Assembly: GCA_003956705.1 (NCBI GenBank)
Contig: QZCP01000190.1
Span: 1-64,000, forward strand
DNA length: 64,000 bases
From: Brevipalpus yothersi
Taxonomy: Eukaryota > Arthropoda > Arachnida > Trombidiformes > Tenuipalpidae
Direction of reading: 5' to 3'
Shown here: one piece after another, positions 11,878 through 24,426 of the stretch
Layout of the letters: each line of letters begins with the position of its first letter
Position numbering within the stretch: the first letter of the stretch is position 1
Made by a program: the position numbers and the translations under genes
The notes under the pieces: model-generated
Told to the model about the DNA's origin: nothing
Seen by the model: the letters and a program-made list of their open reading frames with translations, nothing else
Database searches by the model: none

Positions 11878-14367
11878 CTAGTCTTTAGACATTTTTTTTG
11901 GATCAATGAAGGCTATGGTGCTTAATGAAGTTACAGTTGGGAATTTGGTGGTGTAATATTCCCGTATTCGAACTCGAGGTCTTTCAATCAACATAACCGA
12001 TAGACCAGATTTTTCAGCTGCTTTGGCTGCTATTGGAATGGGAGGAAGAAAAAGAGAGAGAAGAAAAATATTTTCAGATGAATTTTTATACTCAGAATTT
12101 CTGAATAGAAAGGGAAGAGAAAAATTCAAAGCTCAAAATAAATCGGCTGAAGGTGATTAAGAGTGGAAGGAATAAGAAAACGGAGAAGATTAGCCTTTTG
12201 TTTGGCTTTAATCCTTTTACGAAAAATTCATTAATTTGATGATAAATAATTGATTTTTCATGCAAATCCCGTCCAATAAGCTCCTAAGTACTGGGCTCTC
12301 TAGTATCACATTATTTTGGTTCCTCATCTGTTTATTTTGGCCTCATGAATAGAGCGTGATTCTTCATTCGCTTTTTTTCTCACATACAAAAAATGATGAA
12401 TAATTCGTTCAATAACTCTTGGGAATCCAGGAAGAGAAAGAAAAAAAGAAAGAGAAAGAAAGAGAAAGAAAGAGAGAGAGATAAGTGAAGATTCCCTGGT
12501 GGATATGGCTTTCTATTGTCTGATTCATATACATATGTTTGGGATAATCAAAAGCTTCTAGATCCATTCTTTTCGTCCACAATCTTGAACAAAAAGCTAA
12601 ATATTTTGAATTGAATAATAGAACAGTTTTTCATCTCATCGAAAAACAAGAGAAAGTCCTCCTGGAACATGAAAGAAATTCAGAACTCTCTCTATTCAAA
12701 TATCAAACACATAAACATACACACACAAAGTGAGTATATAAGTGGGACAATTGTTGAAAATTATTAGTTAAATGTTGTCAATATGAACACACAAACACAC
12801 ACACATAGATAAAGAGGAGGAGAAAGAATAACAAAAAAAGAAAGAAAGATAAGATTATTTACCAACCTTTACCAGAGTTTGTGATGAAAAGAATTTTGTT
12901 GGGCTTAGTGTTGAGTGCTGATATGACATTGGAATAAGTTTTTGACTCTGTAAGTTCACCAAAACTTCTGTCAAGGAAACCTGCGAGCCACTAAAAATAT
13001 TTTTTTGAGGAGAAAAAAAAGAATCAAGCTAATTTAGCACAATAATCGTCACTCGGATTCATATGCTCTCTCAAGTATTCATGTATTCATGAGAGCTTAA
13101 AAACAAAATAAACATTCAAATAATCATTTGATAAATAATTATGTTGAATATTTATGATTGAAATAATAGGAACTAATAAAGATTTACTTACATTATGTAA
13201 ATTTCCTGCTTTTGTTCGTGCTAATACTTTATCCATAAATATTTCTTCCAATGGACCAAGGACAAATACTTTGATTTGAAACTTTTTGGTCCATTTGGTT
13301 AAGGCAGGCTGAACATCGTCATAGACACTGAACATGAGGATGAGATAAAGATAGAATCATCATCTGTTAACGAAGTTTTTTTTTTCGCTGATTGTCAATA
13401 GACATGTGAATGAAATACTCATGACATTAACGGAATGAAGTAAAAATAGGTAAAATCAACACACAAACATAATCGAAATAGACACAGAGTAGCCAAAAGT
13501 CAGCAAAAAAGGAGTCAAGAGGAGAAAAGAGAGAAAAAGAGAGAGAGAAAAAAAAATTCATTAAATATATTAACTAAATAATTAAAAGACAATATAGTGA
13601 CAGTTATTGCTTTTGATGAAAGGAAATTGGATTGTCTGGCTCCAATGGATTGTCGAATATATTCATTGACAATCTATGACGCCAATGCCATATGATGATG
13701 ATGGACCTTTGTGAGAAGATATAAGCCTGGATGGTCGAGTGACTGAAACTTATGGATTATTATTATTACTATAAGTATAAAGCTCATCATCGGAAGATAG
13801 AGAGGGAGAGAGAAAAAGAGGATGAAAAATCACGTCCATGATTAGGATAGAATTGAATTCACTTTCTATAGGGCTTTACGGAAGTAATCATCATAATTAT
13901 CATTATAATACACACAGATTTACATACGGTATGGTAATTTCTCTTGTATCCAAACCTTCGAGTATCATTTTCTTGTGTAATTTTTTTGTGTCCACAGTTT
14001 CCTGTCTATTTGTTAGCTGCCATTCTAAAAATTGAAGTAAACTACACAAACACGATTCAAAATTATCTGCATTAGTTTCGTCATCTTCTTCATCCTCAAC
14101 AATCGGACAATCGTCACGATCACGACGATAATGGATATCAATCGATTGTGTACGCAAATTTTGAACAATTTGAATTATTTCTGGATCACCCCAGTATGCT
14201 TTGAGATAATCTTTCGTATTGGATCTTAAGTAGGGAATAAAAACTTCTACATCCAGATCATCACATCGAAGAATTCCTTGTAAATCAAAAACAATTGCTT
14301 CCGGCTTAGGCACTGTATCAGCATTTGATTTTGGAGATGAGCTTTGCTTTCTAGTTACAGAAGCCAT
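11878..14367 (-). CDS. Enolase-phosphatase E1 (MASA) homologue, probably catalytically altered
   Basis: Four exons, joined as complement(13928..14367, 13192..13327, 12867..12990, 11878..12029), give 283 aa. All junctions are GT-AG and in phase. The fold matches ENOPH1, the HAD phosphatase of methionine salvage (about 260 aa): N-terminal motif I, helical cap with EWQL, then KWTKKFQIKVFV, GFLD, ILFIT and AAKAAE. The HAD motifs are changed. Motif I is FDLQG (D28 kept, the second acid is Gln at 30). Motif II VYIYSSGS has become VFVLGPL. The motif III Lys in GHK is Leu in GEL (about 205). Motif IV TD is TN (N230). The reading frame is intact, so it looks like a retained protein that has lost phosphatase chemistry. 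The ATG at 14367 follows a TTG-initiated extension and is the first usable start. A GAAA-rich microsatellite (12431-12482) lies in intron 3. Confidence 0.85.
12431..12482. repeat. GAAAGA-type purine microsatellite
   Basis: Imperfect repeat of AAAGAG/AAAGAA units within intron 3 of the enolase-phosphatase homologue. Confidence 0.85.
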
Positions 14368-15615
14368 TTGGGGCAATATTCTGGAGGGCTAAGAGAGAAG
14401 AGGATGGAGAACTCAAGAAAATAATGAACAATCAACTCTCTTTCTCTGTGTCTATATATCACAGCTAATCATTACACAGACATATTCACAATGATATTAG
14501 CCTCTAGTCAATGATATGGGAAGAGAAATATGTAAGAAGGTAGAATCCTAATGATTATCAACAATGCCAACATTTTTTTGTCAGCTTCACTCATCATTGA
14601 AGGATAATGGCGAAGAAAAAGGAAGAGCGTTTTTTTATGGAAACCCTTCTAAATTGATGTCCTTCTCCCTACGGCTACGATCTTGCCAAGTTTTCCTTCT
14701 TCTTTTTCATCTTCTTCTTCTTCTTCTCTTTCTCTTCCTCTTCCTTTTCATTACCTCTCCTACTGGATCCTGACACTTTTTATCATGGGAAAAATTTAGC
14801 GCTCAACATTCCTTTGAGCTAGTATGTAAAATCAATATGAATCAAGTCACCTATCATTATTAAGCGTACACTTTCAGGAAGCATTTGAAGAATTTCTTTC
14901 TTTCTTTCTCTCTCTCTCTCTATCTTATTCTCTCTTTGAATGCTCGGCTGAAAATGCGAAACATTTACCTGCATACAGTAGTAGAGATTGAGAGAGATCT
15001 TGAACTAATGATAATGGAGCCAATACAAGTTTTGATCAATTTAGGAAAAAGGCTAAGCCAAATGCTAGACATAAACCATCAAGGTGACAGTCACAGTCAC
15101 CAGAAACTGGATCAAATTCTTATCGTCTCATATCGTTGTCATGTGATGTCTTGATGATAAGATTACTTTGAATCATTTCGGGTGCATTTAAAGGTTCCCA
15201 GAGAAATGAAACAACCATTTTTTACCATTATCACTCATTAATTTCCAATATTAAGTAGGAATGATCAAAAAAGTAACAATCATAACCATGAAAGCATGAG
15301 AGAGGATTTTCCCTTTCTGACACCGAATAGGAGAGAAAAAAAATCATCAAGTCACCCTTCTGACACTAATAACTTTTCTTTCTCCCTCTCTTTCTCTCAC
15401 TTCATTCATGGTTTACCGAATATTGACAATACATTTAGGAAGATTTACCTTTTTCTTCATCATCCATCCATTCTTTTACCATCCAGTGTATATAAGTAAT
15501 GGGAAAAAAAATATCGACTAATAAGACAACATTATCATCAGACGATGATGAAAAACAAGATTCATTGGACCGGTTTTCTTGGTTCCGTTATTCTGGTACT
15601 AAAATCGGTATACTT

Positions 15616-15691
<76 letters not shown>

Positions 15692-16274
15692 CGTTGAAAC
15701 GATTCAGTGAGAATCAGCATGCTCATAAAGTGGGCTTCAATCTCAACTTTTTAGATTCTTAAATTATTATTAGAACTTTCCAAACAACGTCAACAACTTG
15801 GTTCACCTACTTTCGTTGCCTGTTTCCTATCCAGTTACAGGCACACGAACTAACGGGTACTCGTGTATGTATGTGTGTGAGTGTGTATTTGATTTTATGT
15901 GATCTTATATCACTGATCAGACAAAGATGAATCGATCATATTCGATAATCCTAACAGCTATCACCACTTTGTGACTTATTTATCACAGATAATCCTCGTT
16001 TCACTTTTATTCATCTCCTTCGAAGAAAACCACAACATTTTTATCATTGTAACAACTTTTATTTTCCAACTTATTCCACCATCAAAATCATCATGATTTA
16101 CTTCAATAACCGGATGATGACAAGGCAATTGATGCAACAAGCTTGGTTTTAATACCAGTTTTTCTCTAGTGATAGTCAAATCAATAACAACACTTCCACC
16201 GTTAAATCAATTATTTCCTGATTGTTTATGTTTTCCTGTTCAACAGTGTACATATAAATTTTGTAGCTTCCAAA
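14368..16274. other. Intergenic region with CT repeat and a weak candidate exon
   Basis: Promoter sides of two divergent genes. One stretch is worth recording. From an ATG at 15499 to about 15596 the frame reads like a hydrophilic N-terminus (MGKKISTNK, then SSDDDEKQ) and meets possible donor sites. It then runs straight into a (CT)n tract, and its phase does not fit the acceptor at 16246 ahead of the TMEM135 start. I therefore do not call it a gene. A CT-rich pyrimidine tract also lies at 14903-14932. Confidence 0.45.
15619..15688. repeat. (CT)n microsatellite
   Basis: CT run of about 70 bp with a single TTTC interruption near 15655. Confidence 0.95.
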
Positions 16275-17885
16275 ATGCCTTCAATATTCTCAAAATTAAT
16301 TCCCTACTCGGAATTATCCTTACCCTTCAATTGCTATGAAGTTGGCCACACATGGACACCGTACTGTTCAAAATCTGCAATTGACATTGGATCATATGCA
16401 TTTATGGAAGCATTCAAAATGTACAGTGGCTTATATTTGTTCAATCAAGTGGTCTCTGGCCGATATGATCCGAAAAGTTTTCTCAAAACATTACAAAGTA
16501 TACTTCGATCATCAGTTTTCATCGGTTTCAATGCATATGCAGTACTAATACTATTTTGCCTCTCATTTCGATGTCTTGGACGCATCTATTTGTCCTTGAT
16601 AGGTCATGTACCCTCAATTTTGGGCAGTTTTTTGGCCATCCACATAGAAAAGTCATCACGTCGTGGCCCATTAGCTTTCTATGTAGCCAACATTGCCACC
16701 GAAACTCTTTATCGACTTCTTGTGTACAAAAAGTTACTCAAACCATTACCCTATGGTGAAGTGATACTGTTCACCACTGCAATGTCTGTGATGGTATATT
16801 TTGTGAAAAAAAATGGTTTCAGTAATGATGCCATCTCGTTTGCACTCAAACTGGTCATAGGAAAACAAGAATTTATTAAATCATCATCATGTTCAATCGC
16901 TGTCAAGAATTCTTCTTCTTCTTGTACAAGTCATCCAACTATTACCACCAGTTCGAGTCCAAATAGACTGTCTCAATTGGAAAGCTCATGCAATTCTGCT
17001 TCCTCTCCCATAGATACGTTAGCCTATGGATCGAATGGTGTCCATCATCGTGAATTGAACTCTTCACGATCAAGAAGCTCATCACAACTGCTTCCCAACT
17101 GTTCGTTTGAATCATCAACATGGATAACCAAAATTGTTTCACTGATCCAATCTATGGCCACTAGTCCATATTCGTCAACTTGTAACCCACCAGATAGATG
17201 GCCAACAAAGTATATACCATGTTCTCCACATCCACGTTCAAGTTGTCTCAAATATATGTCGGAAGCATTTATGGGAAGATTTCTACTTGGATGGGCAGGA
17301 TCAAGTGTATTGAGAATAGCATTGGGCACTTGGAAGAGACGCCAATTGAATATTAATCAGATATCATCACAATTTTCCAATCGAGAGTCCATAAAATTTG
17401 GATTATTTTTGGCTACCATGGCATCTCTTTATAAGGCATCTAATTGTGTTATCAGACGAACGGCAACAAATGATCAAAATTGGCATGGTGCACTTAGTGG
17501 TGCTATTGCTGGGCTATCAATGCTTTTTTATCCAAGTAAAACTATTGCTCAATATATTCTATGGAAAGCAATTGAGATCACTTTCTGGGATGCTGTGAAA
17601 AATGGCCACATTAAGCATCCTGACTTCATAACCAGTTCAATTTATTCACTCAGTTGTTCACAATTATTTTTCGTTGCTGTTATCAGTCCAACAAATTTGA
17701 GACCAAGTTATATGAAATTTTTGGATCGCTTCACACATCATGCATTACACTTATTGAATCGAAATATCATCGATTTATTTGGAACTGGATCATCAACTGG
17801 TTTCGATACTTATATACCTAATTTAGATCTGAAACACACAACCCGTCAATTCCAAGAGGCAGTCTTAGTATGGACTATTCGCTGA
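16275..17885 (+). CDS. TMEM135: TMEM135-like (peroxisomal/mitochondrial membrane) protein
   Basis: Single exon of 536 aa; human TMEM135 is about 458. The N-terminal motif CYEVGHTWTPYC (residues 20-31) matches the conserved Cys-rich start of TMEM135. It is followed by a membrane-rich segment with KSSRRGPLAFYVANIATETL and a second half with GRFLLGWAGSSV and repeated hydrophobic helices (SGAIAGLSMLFYPSKTIAQY). In other animals TMEM135 acts on peroxisomes and mitochondria, in fission control and cholesterol/lipid handling. A Ser-rich linker (about 200-320) inflates the length. The reading frame stays open upstream back to an AG at 16246 but has no earlier ATG, so the ATG at 16275 is used. Confidence 0.88.
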   Translation: MPSIFSKLIPYSELSLPFNCYEVGHTWTPYCSKSAIDIGSYAFMEAFKMYSGLYLFNQVVSGRYDPKSFLKTLQSILRSSVFIGFNAYAVLILFCLSFRCLGRIYLSLIGHVPSILGSFLAIHIEKSSRRGPLAFYVANIATETLYRLLVYKKLLKPLPYGEVILFTTAMSVMVYFVKKNGFSNDAISFALKLVIGKQEFIKSSSCSIAVKNSSSSCTSHPTITTSSSPNRLSQLESSCNSASSPIDTLAYGSNGVHHRELNSSRSRSSSQLLPNCSFESSTWITKIVSLIQSMATSPYSSTCNPPDRWPTKYIPCSPHPRSSCLKYMSEAFMGRFLLGWAGSSVLRIALGTWKRRQLNINQISSQFSNRESIKFGLFLATMASLYKASNCVIRRTATNDQNWHGALSGAIAGLSMLFYPSKTIAQYILWKAIEITFWDAVKNGHIKHPDFITSSIYSLSCSQLFFVAVISPTNLRPSYMKFLDRFTHHALHLLNRNIIDLFGTGSSTGFDTYIPNLDLKHTTRQFQEAVLVWTIR

Positions 17886-20169
17886 TCTAAGATCATTCTA
17901 CAGTTCAGCTATTCTTTTTCTTTCCTTTTTTCTCTTTCTATCTTTCTTTTCTCCAACTGTCAAGAATCAAATCGATTGGAAAAGAGTGAAAATTTCCGGT
18001 TCATTTAACTGAAAATCAAGAACTTCCAAGCTGTCTGCCTTCAATGTTTCATCTCGGAGTATTCTCTCTGTGTTTATGTGTATGGATCCCAATTTTGTCT
18101 ACATAGAATGATATTCATTTCTGATAATCAAACGATAACCATAATATATTTTACATCCTATTGATTCTAATGTGATTTGAATGGAGCTAAATAATTGTTA
18201 ATGGTCTTTTCCATCTAGTCAAGTAGCGATTGAGTCACTTCATGGGACTCAAATTTTCGCTCCATCTCATCCACTCATCTTCTTCCAGGAGAACTTTTCT
18301 GACCTCTCAGCATCCTCTGGATGATGAGAAAGGGGCTAGGAAAGAGAGACAGAGCGAGAGAAACTCAAAGTAATGCAATAATAAACCTAATCGGATCAAT
18401 TTCCAACACACGATGTACTCTCTTCAAATACATTTACCTCCCATAGTGATCAGAATACACAATTTGTTTTCGATAGCACCACTTCTTTGGTGATTTTATC
18501 ATAATGGTTGCCTGAACTGTTCTATTTTATACGCCAATCAGTCTTCCTCTCTTTCATTAGCTTCTAGTAGAAATTGATGATAAGCTACCAGAGCTGTTGA
18601 CTGATAAAGGGGTGAATAGACTGTAAAAATGAAACCTGAGAGGATTCCTCCTAATAACGATCAATAAAATTTTTGTTAATGTTCACAATCAACTGGGAAC
18701 ACATGAACTCCCTCAAATATGATGATGAACTGATAATTGTTACACGCAAATTTTCCCATCTCTTGATGAAAAAGAGAAAGAGAGAGAAGTACACGTGGAT
18801 AAAATGGCAATGGCATTGATGTGTGTCGGGCAATGCGAAATGAGAGAAACAAAATGCACATGAATGATTATTAAAGTAACTTTCTCTATCCAAAAGTATG
18901 TCTAGCTTAGTTATGCTGGAATATAATAACTCGAATTAGCATAGAGATGCTACCATATAACGTGTATGACTTTATGCGTGAATAGTTGAAAATTATCAAA
19001 AAAATCAGTCTCATGAAAAAATTGTCAACATTCAGTTAGAAACAAAATTTCCTCTCACTTTTGCTCCTCTAAAAAATCGAGCTGTCATTCATGTTTAATG
19101 AGTACTTAGCCTTTGACTTTTTTCTACTGTCTTGAGAGAGTTCAATTCATGAGATGAGATCGAAATTGTATACCAATTTTGAGGTAAAAATTGGAAACCA
19201 TCTCTGGTTTATGTATCCTTTTTTGGCGTGGGATTATTTCCATGGTGGATATGTATAGTAACATTTAGATTATTGATGCAGCTCTGAAATTGAAGAAGTT
19301 TTGTAATCATTTTTATCCAAAAACCTAGAAGGTTCCCATCAAAAATTAACATTTTGTGTGAACCTTCGCATATATTCAGATGCTGGGAGGGAGAAAATAG
19401 CATCTCAACAGGGAATTCTAAATGAATTCAGCCTATTCTTTGCAATATATTCTGATAGAGTATCAGAACTTTCAGATCTACATCAAAATGCGCACTCAAA
19501 ATTTGGGATAATTCTATGGTTTACTCGAAATCATGGCATTATATACTGACGTGATAAGTCCAAACGAATTTTGAAAAGGCTAGTGTATTCCCATCAGACG
19601 ATAGAAAATCATTTCCCCATGGACATTCACTCTTCTTCATCACTTCTCATGATTTGTCGGTACACTGATCAATCAAGCTGTCTACTTGGTGGAATACATC
19701 GTCAATCTATTCCAACTTGACGAAAATATTCTCCACAAAACGAAACTTTATGGTTCCTCGGACAATTTTCTTCCACTATCACTCCCTCTTCGCCTTCATT
19801 TAAATATTCAAATTCCTCACTGGGAATTGAGCAACTCTACCACCAACAAACGAGGAATGTTTCACAAATTGTTTGAATCTCATGAATTTCAAATTATTCA
19901 ACAATTCTTCGCCACAGATTCTTCTTCATTCCCCCTCGCACACATACACAACTTCCGGCTGAAATATGATTCAAAATAAGCGCCACATTTTGCAGGCCAA
20001 TCTAAACAAGCAAAGCTTAATACATGCGAAAAAAAGACAATCTTTACTGATGCTTATGTAAGCAGCATTTTTCGTGTTTGCCTGTGAATTCTTCGTTTCT
20101 TTTTATTTCACTTTAATTAATTAAATTGATTTGTAAAGTGATTCACTGATCAGTGGCTATATTGTCAGT
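17886..20169. other. Intergenic, nothing recognised
   Basis: AT-rich sequence between TMEM135 and eIF3c. Open frames near 19358-19549 and 19686-19979 have no family resemblance and no splice context. Confidence 0.55.
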
Positions 20170-23100
20170 ATGAGTCGTTTCTTCAAGCGAATATCTGATT
20201 CGGAAAGTGAATCTTCCGAAGCAGAGTCGGAAATTTTGCCAGCTCGACCTGCAGCTCCGTAAGTATCGTGTGTGTGCAGTAGTCATGCTGCTTTCATGCT
20301 GGAAGCGGCTTTCGTTTTTTTATCAATTTTATGGATTGTTATTGATATAGTTGGTTGTTTTTTTGGGAATATTGGGTACTGATTAATGATATTTAATCAC
20401 TTTGATTGATCTGTAGGGTACTGTATTCGAGTGATGAAGAGGAGGAGGCTAAGCGGGTGGTGAAAACCGCTAAAGAAAAACATTATGAAGAGCTTCACTC
20501 GATTATCCGGCAGTTGAAAAATTATAAGAAAAACAAAGATATTGCCAAGCTTTTGAGCAGTTTTGAAAGTTTAATTGCTGCTTTCCAAAAGGCCAAACCT
20601 GTCATCGAACGAGAGGAGAACAATCAGATCCCCAAGTTTTACCTCAAGTGTTTAGTGGAATTGGAAAATTTTATACACGAAACATGGGAGGATCGCGAAG
20701 GCAGAAAAAATATGAACAAGCCGAATTCAAAATCTCTTGCTGCTTTGAAGCAAAAATTCAAGAAGTATTCCAAAGATTTCGAAGAGGAGATGACCGAATA
20801 TCGAGCCAATCCAATGGAAGAGGAAAAAGAGGAGGAATCCGGCGAAGATAGTGATGCGGAATCGGATACTGATGATGACAAGTCAGATGTAGATATGAAA
20901 GCATCTTCTTTCCTGAAGAAAGAAGAGGATGTACCAAAAGCACCTAGTAAGATCATGCAAGTTATCTAGACACCATTTTCTTCAATCACTTCCTCTTAAT
21001 TTAACAGGAGACGCATCCGATGAGGAGTCAGACGATGATGATTACTGGAAAAGCTCCTCTGACAGCTCATCATCGAGCAGTGATGACGAAAAATATGGAG
21101 GCAATCTTGCTGGTAAATTCTTGAAGCAAGAAGGGGATTCAAAGGAGACAAGCAAACGAGAAAAGCGTCCCAAAGATCGAAAAACACGTAAGTTATTTAG
21201 AGATCATTTGAGACTATTTATTCTAATTTTCTTCTTTTTCTCAGTTGAAGCAAGAAAAAAGAAAGCTGATGAGCTTGAGCATGAAGATGGTGCATGGGAA
21301 AAAGTTCGTGGTGGTGTGATGTCTGGTGAGAAACCGAAAATGTTCGCGAAAGATGAAGAGGTTAATCATCAGTCTGTACTTAAGAAGCTAATGGAAATCC
21401 TTGCGATGAGAGGAAAGAAACGAATTCATCGTAGTGATCAGATTGAGATGTTGTCTCAGCTCTTGGAAATTGCTGAAACACACCAACTTGGACCTGCTGT
21501 CGAAGTTAAGATTATTTTGGGAATCATAGCTGCACTCTTTGAATATAATCCCAATACATCACCTTGTATCAAACCTGAGATGTGGAAAACTTGTCTCAGG
21601 TTTTGCAACCATCTTTTAGATATCTTATTGGCAAATCCTGACATCGTTGTCAGTGAAAACGTCGCTGAGGGCACAGAGAACCTAACTGGCCCCAATTTTA
21701 GAGTCCATGGATGTGCCTTGACTCTCATCGAAAAGATGGACGAGGAATTCACCAAGGTTCTTCAAGCCGTTGATCCACATTCACCTGATTATGTTGATCG
21801 ATTAAAGGACGAAACTGTAGTGTGTAAAATCATCGAAAGACTTCAGGAATATTTAGAAGCTAACGAACGAGGCACCTCTTCTGAGCTATGTCGTGCTTTC
21901 ATTCTTCGCATAGATCATATTTATTACAAATTTGATCCACTCATTTTCAAGAAGAAACAATTGAAAGCTGAAACAAACCAAGTGAATGGAGGTACTGCTG
22001 TCAAGGGATATCTGAACGGAACTGGAGATGAAGATGAGAAGATTGAGGATACAATTGGTACTACCAGCCTTGAACTAATGGACAGATTGTGCAAATATAT
22101 TTATGCTAAAGACTCCACTGATCGAATCAGAACTCAAGCCATCCTATATCATATTTACCATCACGCTCTTCATGACAATTGGTTCGAGGCTCGAGATCTG
22201 ATGCTTATGTCCCAACTCCAGTATAACATTCAAAAAGCTGATATTCCTTTGCATATTATGTACAATAGAGCATTAGTCCAGCTAGGATTGTGTGCCTTCA
22301 GGCATGGAAATATTCGAGATGCTCATCAAGATCTTCTAGATATTCAGATGTTTGGTCGAGCAAAAGAGCTTCTCGCTCAAGGTAAGTCGAGACTGTTTCG
22401 GTGAATAGAGATTCGATTTTATGAAATCCCTTGTTTTCTTCCAAAGGACTTTTGCCCAAGCCCCAGGAACGAACTCCAGAGCAGGAGAAGATGGAGAAGA
22501 GACGTCTCCTTCCTTTCCACAAACACATAAATTTAGAATTAATTGAGTGTGCTTACCTGGTATCTGCCATGCTCTTAGAAATACCTGATGTCGCTGCCAA
22601 TGAACACTTGGTGAGGAAAAAGGTTATATCAAGACCATTCTATAATCAATTGAGAAAGAATGAGGAGCAACCTCTAGTTGGTCTTCCTGAATCCATGCGA
22701 GAGCACGTCGTTGCAGCCTCAAAGGCCATGCGAGTTGGTAACTGGAAAGCTTGTCGTGACTTTATCATAAATGACAAGATGAATGCGAAAGTCTGGAACC
22801 TCTTCCATCAATCGGATAAAGTGAAAGAGATGTTGGTTCAAAAAATTCGTGAAGAGTCTCTCCGTTCTTACCTGTTTACCTATAGTCATGTCTATGATCG
22901 GATATCACTGAATGTACTAAGCGAGATGTTTGATCTAGAAAAGAATGTTGTCCACAGTATTATCTCGAAAATGATTATTAACGAAGATCAACTCATGGTA
23001 AGATCACGATTTTTTACCCGTTGCTAAAACAGTGTTTCTAACCTTATTTTTCATTCTCAGGCTTCCCTCGACGAACCTACTCAAACTTTAATCATGCACA

Positions 23101-23420
23101 AGACGGAGCCGTCTCGTATCCAGGGCCTATCTCTACAATTAGCTGATAGAATAAATCACTTTGTTGATCAGAACGAACGAATTTGGGAGATGAAGCAAAT
23201 GGGATCTTTCGGAGGACAACACGATCGCCAACATGGACAACAGGACAGAAGGGGTTATGGTCAACGGAACAATGATGGGCATCAAAATCCTAATTTCCGT
23301 GATTATAATAGCCAGCGACAACACAACCGAGAAAACAGGAGACCTCGTGAACATCGCGAACATCGCGAACATCGCGAACATCGTGAACACCGCGAACAGT
23401 ATCAGAGAAATAAGGGATAA
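20170..23420 (+). CDS. eIF3c: Eukaryotic translation initiation factor 3 subunit C
   Basis: Six exons, join(20170..20258, 20417..20946, 21008..21187, 21245..22381, 22447..22997, 23061..23420), give 948 aa (human eIF3c 913). It is a core PCI subunit of eIF3, which bridges the 40S ribosome, eIF1/eIF5 and mRNA in cytoplasmic initiation. The start MSRFFKRISDSESESSEAES, the acidic Ser-rich N-terminus and the central helical core (FEARDLMLMSQLQ, IQKADIPLHIMYNRALVQLG) are diagnostic. So is the C-terminal PCI domain (HSIISKMIINEDQLMASLDEP). The tail is Arg/Gln/Asn-rich and ends with six near-identical His-Arg-Glu triplets. All junctions keep frame. An AATAAA at 23539-23544 fits its 3' end. It converges on eL6 with 172 bp between stop codons. 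Confidence 0.96.
23346..23399 (+). repeat. 9-bp tandem repeat coding (Arg-Glu-His)n
   Basis: Six copies of CG(C/T)GAACA(T/C/G) in frame at the C-terminus of eIF3c. They encode an alternating Arg/Glu/His tail. The copies differ at single bases. Confidence 0.93.
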
Positions 23421-23592
23421 TATTTTGTGGAACAATTGTCCTTTCGACTGTCTTACAATTATAGAGCTATCGTTCTGCGCCAAGCTCAGTTCACGCAACT
23501 AATTTTCTCAAGTTTGCTATCTGTCCATTGATAATGATAATAAAAAATACCATACTTGTGAGGTGTTATTTTCCAAAAACATGATTTATCGT

Positions 23593-24426
23593 TCAAAACT
23601 TCATTTTATGGGGATACATTCGGTTTCTGAGTGTGAAATAAGAACCAAGATATGCTAACATCATCTTCTTATCAGGGTGCTTCCTAACCACATCTAGAAT
23701 TTGTTTATCAACATTAACTTGATCCATACGATGCTTAATATTAGGCTTGTAAACGGTCTTCTTTGCATCGAATATATTTCCTTCGCCCTTCTTTGCCTTT
23801 GCCTTGAGACGAGCATACTTGCGGCTTTTGAAATATTTATCATTAATGTGCTCTGGTATCTTCACACCAGAGATGTCTAATTTCTGGCTTGTTACAATAG
23901 TAAACATCTGATGCATTCTCCTGAGTGGACAACCATTGATCCTGTGAGGTCCAGTAATCATGAGCATACCACTTGGAAGAGTTTTGAGAACTACCACTCT
24001 CTTTCCCTTATGTCTACCTGCGAGAAGAATCACAACACGGCCAGGGCTGATACCCTTCTTAAAGTGACGCTTGTGCATCTTGAAGGTAATCTTGCCTGTT
24101 CTCCTCTTCTTTGGACGAGGTTCTGTTGGATAGAAACGCGGTCCCTTGTTAACACGAACGAGACGTTTTCCACCATTCTTTTCGCCGCTGATTGGTTTGA
24201 CAATAAATTTGGGCTTCCTTTTCACAAGAGTGTCAGGCTTGACACCCTTCTTTTTGGCCATACGCTTGATCTTGGCCCATAGTGGTCGTGTTCGCCTATG
24301 GAGTAACAACTTTTTCACTTTCTTGGGAACGACAGGCTTGGGTTTAGGTTTCGCTGAAGGATCCTTAGGCTTCTTAACAGCCTTTTTAGGCGCAGCTTTT
24401 TTCACTTGCTTCGGTTTATCCATCAT
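23593..24426 (-). CDS. RpL6: 60S ribosomal protein L6 (eL6)
   Basis: 277 aa in one coding exon; human eL6 is 288. A Lys/Pro/Ala-rich basic N-terminal extension leads into the eL6 core: GPRFYPTEP, the KOW-like ISPGRVVILLAGRHKGKRVVVLK, LMITGPHRINGCPLRR and DISGVKIPEHINDKYFK. The C-terminus matches the family (DVVRKHPDKKMMLAYLGSYFTLRNRMYPHKMKF shortened here to its first and last parts: DVVRKHPDK and HKMKF). It is a structural protein of the large cytoplasmic ribosomal subunit. Two ATGs are adjacent. An AG sits directly before them (CTTTAG), which suggests a 5' UTR intron ending at the start codon, common in ribosomal protein genes but not proven here. Confidence 0.96.
   Translation of the reverse strand: MMDKPKQVKKAAPKKAVKKPKDPSAKPKPKPVVPKKVKKLLLHRRTRPLWAKIKRMAKKKGVKPDTLVKRKPKFIVKPISGEKNGGKRLVRVNKGPRFYPTEPRPKKRRTGKITFKMHKRHFKKGISPGRVVILLAGRHKGKRVVVLKTLPSGMLMITGPHRINGCPLRRMHQMFTIVTSQKLDISGVKIPEHINDKYFKSRKYARLKAKAKKGEGNIFDAKKTVYKPNIKHRMDQVNVDKQILDVVRKHPDKKMMLAYLGSYFTLRNRMYPHKMKF

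Noticed and set aside
19686..19979. 97-codon + strand frame
   Set aside because: No ATG context, homology or splice signals; ordinary composition for AT-rich spacer.
23346..23399. Regular short repeat considered as a CRISPR-like or regulatory array
   Set aside because: It is an in-frame 9-bp coding repeat without spacers, in a eukaryotic gene.
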